A stretch of 9,707 nt of DNA from an uncultured Lachnospiraceae bacterium. Its GTDB lineage: Bacteria; Bacillota; Clostridia; Lachnospirales; Lachnospiraceae. The DNA lies in NCBI GenBank assembly GCA_905236615.1, contig CAJORC010000185.1:1-9707 (forward strand). The letters are read 5' to 3'. Positions 5,988 to 9,707 of the stretch are shown here, one piece after another (position 1 is the first letter of the stretch; every line of letters begins with the position of its first letter). The translations under genes and the position numbers were made by a program. Below the pieces are notes generated by a model, which saw only the letters and a list, made by a program, of their open reading frames with translations, was not told the origin of the DNA and did no database searches.

Positions 5988-6636
5988 ATACGCTGCTGCG
6001 CTTTTTGATATGGACGGAACCCTTTTCAATACCAAACGCGGGATTGTTAAGGCTCTACGTCTTGCAATCAGGGATTTTGGACTTGAACCTTTAAAAGAAG
6101 AGGAAGAGGAGCAGTTTATAGGTCCCCCGATACAGAAAACAGTGGAAAAGGTTTATAAGATCAGCAGGGAAGAAGCTGTAGATTGTGCGAACCTTTTCAG
6201 GAAATATTACAGGGAAAAGGGCTATGTCCTGGAATGCGATCTCTATGAAGGCATGAAAGAATGCCTTGCGAAGCTTAAAGAAAATGGGATCAAGCTTGGG
6301 ATTGCATCCCTGAAAAAAGAAGATATGGTTCAAAGGATATGTGATAATTACGGGATTTCGAAATACTTTGACAGTATTCACGGTACCGATGAGTTCGATA
6401 ATCTTTCGAAATCGGATATTATACATATCTGTATGAATGATCTGGGTGTCAGTGAAAACGAAAAGGCTGTCATGATAGGTGACACACGTTTTGATGCTCT
6501 CGGAGCAAAAGAGGCGGGAGTTCCTTTTCTTGCGGTCAGCTATGGATTTGGTTTTCACAGTGAAAAAGATGCTGACGATTATGATAATATCGGAACGGCT
6601 TCTGCGGCATCCGATATTGTTAAATACTTTATATAA
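5980..6636 (+). CDS. HAD-superfamily phosphatase (PGP-like, subfamily IA)
   Basis: A 218-residue soluble hydrolase with all four HAD motifs: FDMDGTL (9-15; nucleophile Asp10, acid/base Asp12), LGIAS (106-110; Ser110), Lys144 in NLSKSD, and MIGDTRFDALGA (165-176; Asp168 and Asp172 for Mg2+). The helical cap of about residues 18-90, with the FIGPPIQKTV element (47-56), is that of phosphoglycolate-phosphatase/PpaX-like C1-cap proteins, whose length it matches. The substrate is not determined by these motifs. The gene overlaps the aldolase gene by 8 nt (ATGAGTAA), with CGGAG (5968-5972) 7 nt before ATG, so translation is coupled. This placement suggests a dephosphorylation step next to the aldolase, for example of a phosphorylated aldol product or precursor. 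A general housekeeping or metabolite-repair role is also possible. The next gene follows after 12 nt. Confidence 0.88.
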   Translation: MSKYAAALFDMDGTLFNTKRGIVKALRLAIRDFGLEPLKEEEEEQFIGPPIQKTVEKVYKISREEAVDCANLFRKYYREKGYVLECDLYEGMKECLAKLKENGIKLGIASLKKEDMVQRICDNYGISKYFDSIHGTDEFDNLSKSDIIHICMNDLGVSENEKAVMIGDTRFDALGAKEAGVPFLAVSYGFGFHSEKDADDYDNIGTASAASDIVKYFI

Positions 6637-6648
6637 AGGGTGTAGTCG

Positions 6649-9429
6649 TTGCTTATGCTGAAAAATAAATGGGACAGTTTTAAGGAAAAAAAATGGGCAT
6701 ATGTGGCCTCTTATACTGCATTATTTGCTTTTTTAACCATAGTTATCTTCTTCAGATTTATTCTGTATCACAAGACTATAATCTGGGATCGGGATGGCAT
6801 TAAGCAGCATTATAATGTAATCCTTTATTATGGGAAATATTTAAGACAGATTATATCTGTGCTTATCAGTGAGCACAGATTTGAACTTCCGATGTGGGAT
6901 TATTCCATAGGACTTGGTTCGGATGTTATTACTACATTTCATTATTATGCCATAGGAGATCCGCTGGCATTTCTGACAGTTTTTGTACCGGAACGCTTTT
7001 GCCAGTATTTTTTCTTTTTTCTCTATTTATTGAGACTGTATCTTGCAGGTCTTGCCTTTTCTGCATTCTCCTTTTACCATGGAAATCGCAGATTTTCAAC
7101 TCTTGTAGGTTCCTTTATCTATGTCTTTTCGGCTTTTGCATTGGTGCTTGGACTTATGCACCCTTTTTTTGTTGCACCTATGCTGTGGTTTCCGCTGATA
7201 TTATTGGGAGTCGATAAGATTTTCGACGGGAAGAATCCGGCAGTTTTTATAATATTTACATCTGTAGCCGCAATGAGCAATTTTTATTTTTTCTATATGG
7301 AGATAGCTCTTGCGCTTTTGTATGCCGTTTTCAGATATTTCTCTATCAACAGGGGATTTAAGCTGAAAAGCTTTTTTACGGTTATAGGAAAGTTTGCGCT
7401 ATATGGGTTTAATTCGTTTCTTATATCAGCGGTGATCCTTTTGCCGGTTCTTTCGGTGATGCTTAATTCATCGAGATTTGAGGCATCAAAGAATACAAGT
7501 GCCGGTCTTCTTTATGAGGCAGACTATTATATTCACTTTATTGCGGATTTTACAAATATGCAGATTCCCGGTTCATGGACACTTATGGGCTATACGGTCG
7601 TTGGACTTCTGTCGACGGTATTGATGTTTACAGAATGGAAAAAGTATAAGAAGCTGACAGCTGTCTTTTGTGTCCTTACGTTATTTGCGCTGATTCCCTT
7701 AGCTGCTTTTGCCCTGAATGGCTTTGCTTATGTGGTAAACAGATGGATTTTTGCTTACGCATTGTGTGTTGGATTCATTACGGCTAAGGTTCTTCCGGAT
7801 ATTGAAGGACTATCTGCTGAAAGGAAAAAGAAGGTCATAATTTCTCTCATGGCAGTTTCAGCAGCTTCTGTTCTGTTTGCAGCAGGCAGGACAGAGCAGA
7901 CTTTTGCTTCGGTAGCCATGATCCTCTTCACGGCATTGGTGATCGCAATGACGGGAGCGTCTGAAATAAAGACGTTTCATGCAAGAGCATTTATTCTGGC
8001 ACTTCTTACGATAGGTCTTGCAGCCAACTCTTACTATAAAATGTCGATAAATTCAGGCGAATGGCTTGATCAGTTTCTTGATTCACATATTGCGGATAAG
8101 AATCTGACGGAAGTGAATTCTGATGAGCTCTTAAAAAGCATAGGGGATGACAGCTTTTACAGAGTTGAGGAAGCAGGTCTTGACACAACTCAGAACAGTT
8201 CGATACAGAGAGGTGTCAGGGGAACATCATTTTATTTTTCGCTGACAAGCCCTTATGTTTCAAAATTCATTAACTATATGTATCTGAATACGCGGGAGGA
8301 CTTTCACTACTATGGAATGGATTGCAGGAGCATACTTGATGCTCTGGCAGGTGTTAAATATTTCATAACCAAAGAAGGTTCGGAGTCAGATATTCCTTTC
8401 GATTTTGCAAAGAAGGCAGCGGAAGGTGAAACAGCGCAGGGAAGGGTAAGCATATATGAGTCGGAAGATGCAATGCCTCTGGGATACAGTTACGACAAAT
8501 ATGTTTCCTTCGACAGTTTTGAAAAAATGACTGCGACTGAACGGACTGCTGCAATGCTTGAAGGTGCTGTGGTTGAGGAAAGCAGTCTGCCTGAGGCAGA
8601 AACAGCTGATAATGCGATTGATATTCTTGATTCTCTGGAAACGAAAGGCAGTGTAGAGGTCAATGAAAACAGCATATTGGTCAGACGAAATGCAAGCGTA
8701 AAACTAAAGCTGAAAAAGACGGAAAACGCTGAATTTTATCTTGTGTTTAAGAATCTCAGGTTCAAAGGAATGCTGGAAAGGGATACATATGATGACGGTC
8801 AATGGGCAGGTCTCACTGAATTTGAAAAGGCTCATGTTTATGAGGAAGACCGTTACGGACACCTCCCAAATACTACTTCAATGCAGATAACTGCCGGGGA
8901 TGTAAGCAAAATACTGGAACTTTCTTCGCCGGGAGCGGATTTTTATTGCGGAAGATCAGAATTTCTGGTTAATCTAGGTTATTTGGAAGAGTCCCCTGAG
9001 GAATTAACTATATCTTTCAAAAATCCCGGAACATATAGCTTTGACACAATGAAGGTTCTTGCTATGCCCGTAGACGGAGTAAGTAAAAAGCTATCTGAGT
9101 TAAAGAAAGAATGTCTTGAAAACGTGAAAATTGACGTAAACAGGATCAGAGGTAATATTTCCGTTTCATCAGACAGGATGCTGGTTTTTTCTGTCCCATA
9201 TTCAGAAGGCTGGTCGGCTTATGTAGATGGTGAAAGAAAAGAGCTTAAAGAAGCCAATGTCATGTATATGGGACTTGAACTTGATAAGGGCAGCCATGAT
9301 ATAGAACTCCGGTATGAGACACCTTATCTCAGAAAAGGTGCATATATGTCGTGCTTTGGAATATTGTTATTTTTTGTGATCGAGCTTTGTGTTATAATTA
9401 AAGGCAAACGTGGCGTTAAACATAATTAA
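6649..9429 (+). CDS. YfhO-family membrane protein (GT-C-like glycosyltransferase)
   Basis: A 926-residue polytopic protein. An N-terminal hydrophobic helix (about 17-40) is followed by an outside loop with WDRDGIKQHY (46-55) and PMWDYSIGLGSD (81-92), the conserved acidic loop of YfhO/GT-C proteins. About ten more hydrophobic segments follow up to residue 460, then a large extracytoplasmic domain (about 465-895) ending in VPYSEGWSAYVDGE (849-862), a recognisable YfhO C-terminal block. A last helix (899-917) and a basic tail close the protein. YfhO proteins in Bacillus and Listeria are linked to glycosylation of teichoic-acid polymers from polyprenyl-phosphate sugars; which sugar is used here is unknown. 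TTG at 6649 is preferred: AAAGGGTG (6635-6642) lies 6 nt before it, versus 12 nt for ATG 6655. The gene lies 12 nt after the HAD gene, so the same transcript is likely. Slightly longer than many family members (about 850-900). Confidence 0.87.
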   Translation: MLMLKNKWDSFKEKKWAYVASYTALFAFLTIVIFFRFILYHKTIIWDRDGIKQHYNVILYYGKYLRQIISVLISEHRFELPMWDYSIGLGSDVITTFHYYAIGDPLAFLTVFVPERFCQYFFFFLYLLRLYLAGLAFSAFSFYHGNRRFSTLVGSFIYVFSAFALVLGLMHPFFVAPMLWFPLILLGVDKIFDGKNPAVFIIFTSVAAMSNFYFFYMEIALALLYAVFRYFSINRGFKLKSFFTVIGKFALYGFNSFLISAVILLPVLSVMLNSSRFEASKNTSAGLLYEADYYIHFIADFTNMQIPGSWTLMGYTVVGLLSTVLMFTEWKKYKKLTAVFCVLTLFALIPLAAFALNGFAYVVNRWIFAYALCVGFITAKVLPDIEGLSAERKKKVIISLMAVSAASVLFAAGRTEQTFASVAMILFTALVIAMTGASEIKTFHARAFILALLTIGLAANSYYKMSINSGEWLDQFLDSHIADKNLTEVNSDELLKSIGDDSFYRVEEAGLDTTQNSSIQRGVRGTSFYFSLTSPYVSKFINYMYLNTREDFHYYGMDCRSILDALAGVKYFITKEGSESDIPFDFAKKAAEGETAQGRVSIYESEDAMPLGYSYDKYVSFDSFEKMTATERTAAMLEGAVVEESSLPEAETADNAIDILDSLETKGSVEVNENSILVRRNASVKLKLKKTENAEFYLVFKNLRFKGMLERDTYDDGQWAGLTEFEKAHVYEEDRYGHLPNTTSMQITAGDVSKILELSSPGADFYCGRSEFLVNLGYLEESPEELTISFKNPGTYSFDTMKVLAMPVDGVSKKLSELKKECLENVKIDVNRIRGNISVSSDRMLVFSVPYSEGWSAYVDGERKELKEANVMYMGLELDKGSHDIELRYETPYLRKGAYMSCFGILLFFVIELCVIIKGKRGVKHN

Positions 9430-9437
9430 GCTTTATA

Positions 9438-9539
9438 TATACTCACAAACGCAATTAATTGTCGATCCAATATATAATCATTAATGCGTTCGCTCGTTAT
9501 AAATTTAAGTTGCGGCAATGATTTACGTTAATGAGTATA
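9438..9539 (+). promoter_or_regulatory. Inverted-repeat-rich leader before the ThDP enzyme gene
   Basis: The 135-nt gap (9430-9564) is AT-rich and holds two overlapping dyads. The outer arms 9438-9451 and 9526-9539 pair at 12 of 14 positions. The inner arms 9448-9459 (AACGCAATTAAT) and 9480-9490 (ATTAATGCGTT) pair over 11 bp with one bulged A and a 20-nt loop. Both use the bases AACG (9448-9451), so the two folds exclude each other. Neither is followed by a T-run. A TATAAT at 9473-9478 lies in the inner loop but lacks a -35 at the right distance. The role is unproven; candidates are a leader fold, a processing site or an operator. Confidence 0.45.
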
Positions 9540-9564
9540 AATTAAAATTTACAGAGGTGACGAG

Positions 9565-9707
9565 ATGAAGATTGCTGAATATATTGCTGATTTTCTTGTA
9601 TCAAGAGGAGTAACCGATGTATTTACCATAACCGGTGGAGCAGCAATGCACATGAATGATGCATTCGGACATAAGGAAGGCTTGAAATGTATCTATAATC
9701 ATAATGA
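9565..9707 (+). CDS. ThDP-dependent enzyme (acetolactate synthase/YerE-like), N-terminal part
   Basis: Only the first 47 codons are in the window. Seen: 'MKIAEYIADFLVSRGVTDVF' followed by the TGGAAMHMNDAF segment (23-34) and YNHN (44-47), with the next, cut codon beginning GA. This is the opening of the Pyr domain of ThDP-dependent decarboxylases/carboligases, where the following residue is the catalytic Glu of the '(R/N)HE(Q)' motif that activates the cofactor; GA- is compatible with Glu. The family includes acetolactate synthase and YerE, the carboligase that builds yersiniose from CDP-3,6-dideoxy-4-ketohexose and pyruvate. So short a piece cannot decide between them, but the neighbours rfbG and rfbH favour a sugar-modifying role. 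A strong ribosome binding site AGAGGTGA (9553-9560) lies 4 nt before ATG. The 135-nt gap upstream suggests possible separate regulation. Confidence 0.85.
   Translation, partial: MKIAEYIADFLVSRGVTDVFTITGGAAMHMNDAFGHKEGLKCIYNHN

Noticed and set aside
6091..6558. 155-codon antisense frame opposite the HAD gene
   Set aside because: The plus-strand frame has all HAD catalytic motifs; the antisense translation has none and is a codon-bias shadow.
9473..9478. TATAAT as a promoter for the ThDP enzyme gene
   Set aside because: No acceptable -35 hexamer lies 15-19 nt upstream (the nearest TTGTCG is only 8 nt away), and such boxes are common in AT-rich DNA.
1..9707. CRISPR arrays, insertion sequences, transposases or toxin-antitoxin modules
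   Set aside because: No regularly spaced direct repeats, no transposase motifs and no flanked terminal inverted repeats were found on reading both strands.

Overview
The window looks like a chromosomal segment of a low-to-moderate GC Gram-positive anaerobe, most likely a Clostridia/Lachnospiraceae relative (Butyrivibrio-like). The evidence is AGGAGG-type ribosome binding sites, sigma-A-type promoters, a YfhO-family membrane glycosyltransferase typical of Firmicutes, a tRNA gene without an encoded CCA, and two small proteins that resemble hypotheticals I associate with Lachnospiraceae. The taxon is inferred from memory of these families and was not tested by a search.

Left part (1-1651): the C-terminal end of an RlmI-like SAM-dependent methyltransferase, then a stand-alone DUF2971 protein on the + strand. 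Convergent to it is a two-gene minus-strand operon of small proteins of unknown function. A divergent promoter region (about 1652-1803) separates this ordinary part from the right-hand operon.

Right part (1735-9707): a near-consensus promoter (TTGACA-16-TATAAT) drives a tRNA-Leu(UAG). Only 40 nt after the tRNA begins a tightly packed operon: rfbG (CDP-glucose 4,6-dehydratase), rfbH (PLP/[2Fe-2S] CDP-4-keto-6-deoxyglucose 3-dehydrase), a DRE-TIM/HMGL-like aldolase fused to a C-terminal Rossmann-like domain, a HAD phosphatase, and a large YfhO-family membrane protein. After a 135-nt gap rich in inverted repeats, the 5' end of a thiamine-diphosphate (ThDP) enzyme gene runs off the window.

How the genes may work together: RfbG and RfbH make CDP-3,6-dideoxy-4-ketohexose, assuming an E3-type reductase outside the window. 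In the known Yersinia yersiniose pathway the ThDP enzyme YerE then adds a two-carbon branch to C4 of that intermediate. Here a ThDP enzyme lies next to the same two genes, together with an aldolase and a phosphatase that are not part of the yersiniose route. The working hypothesis is a Gram-positive pathway for a branched-chain 3,6-dideoxyhexose, with an acyl branch prepared by the aldolase and HAD enzymes. The YfhO protein may decorate a cell-surface polymer. The enzyme assignments for RfbG and RfbH are firm; the branched-sugar product is inference.
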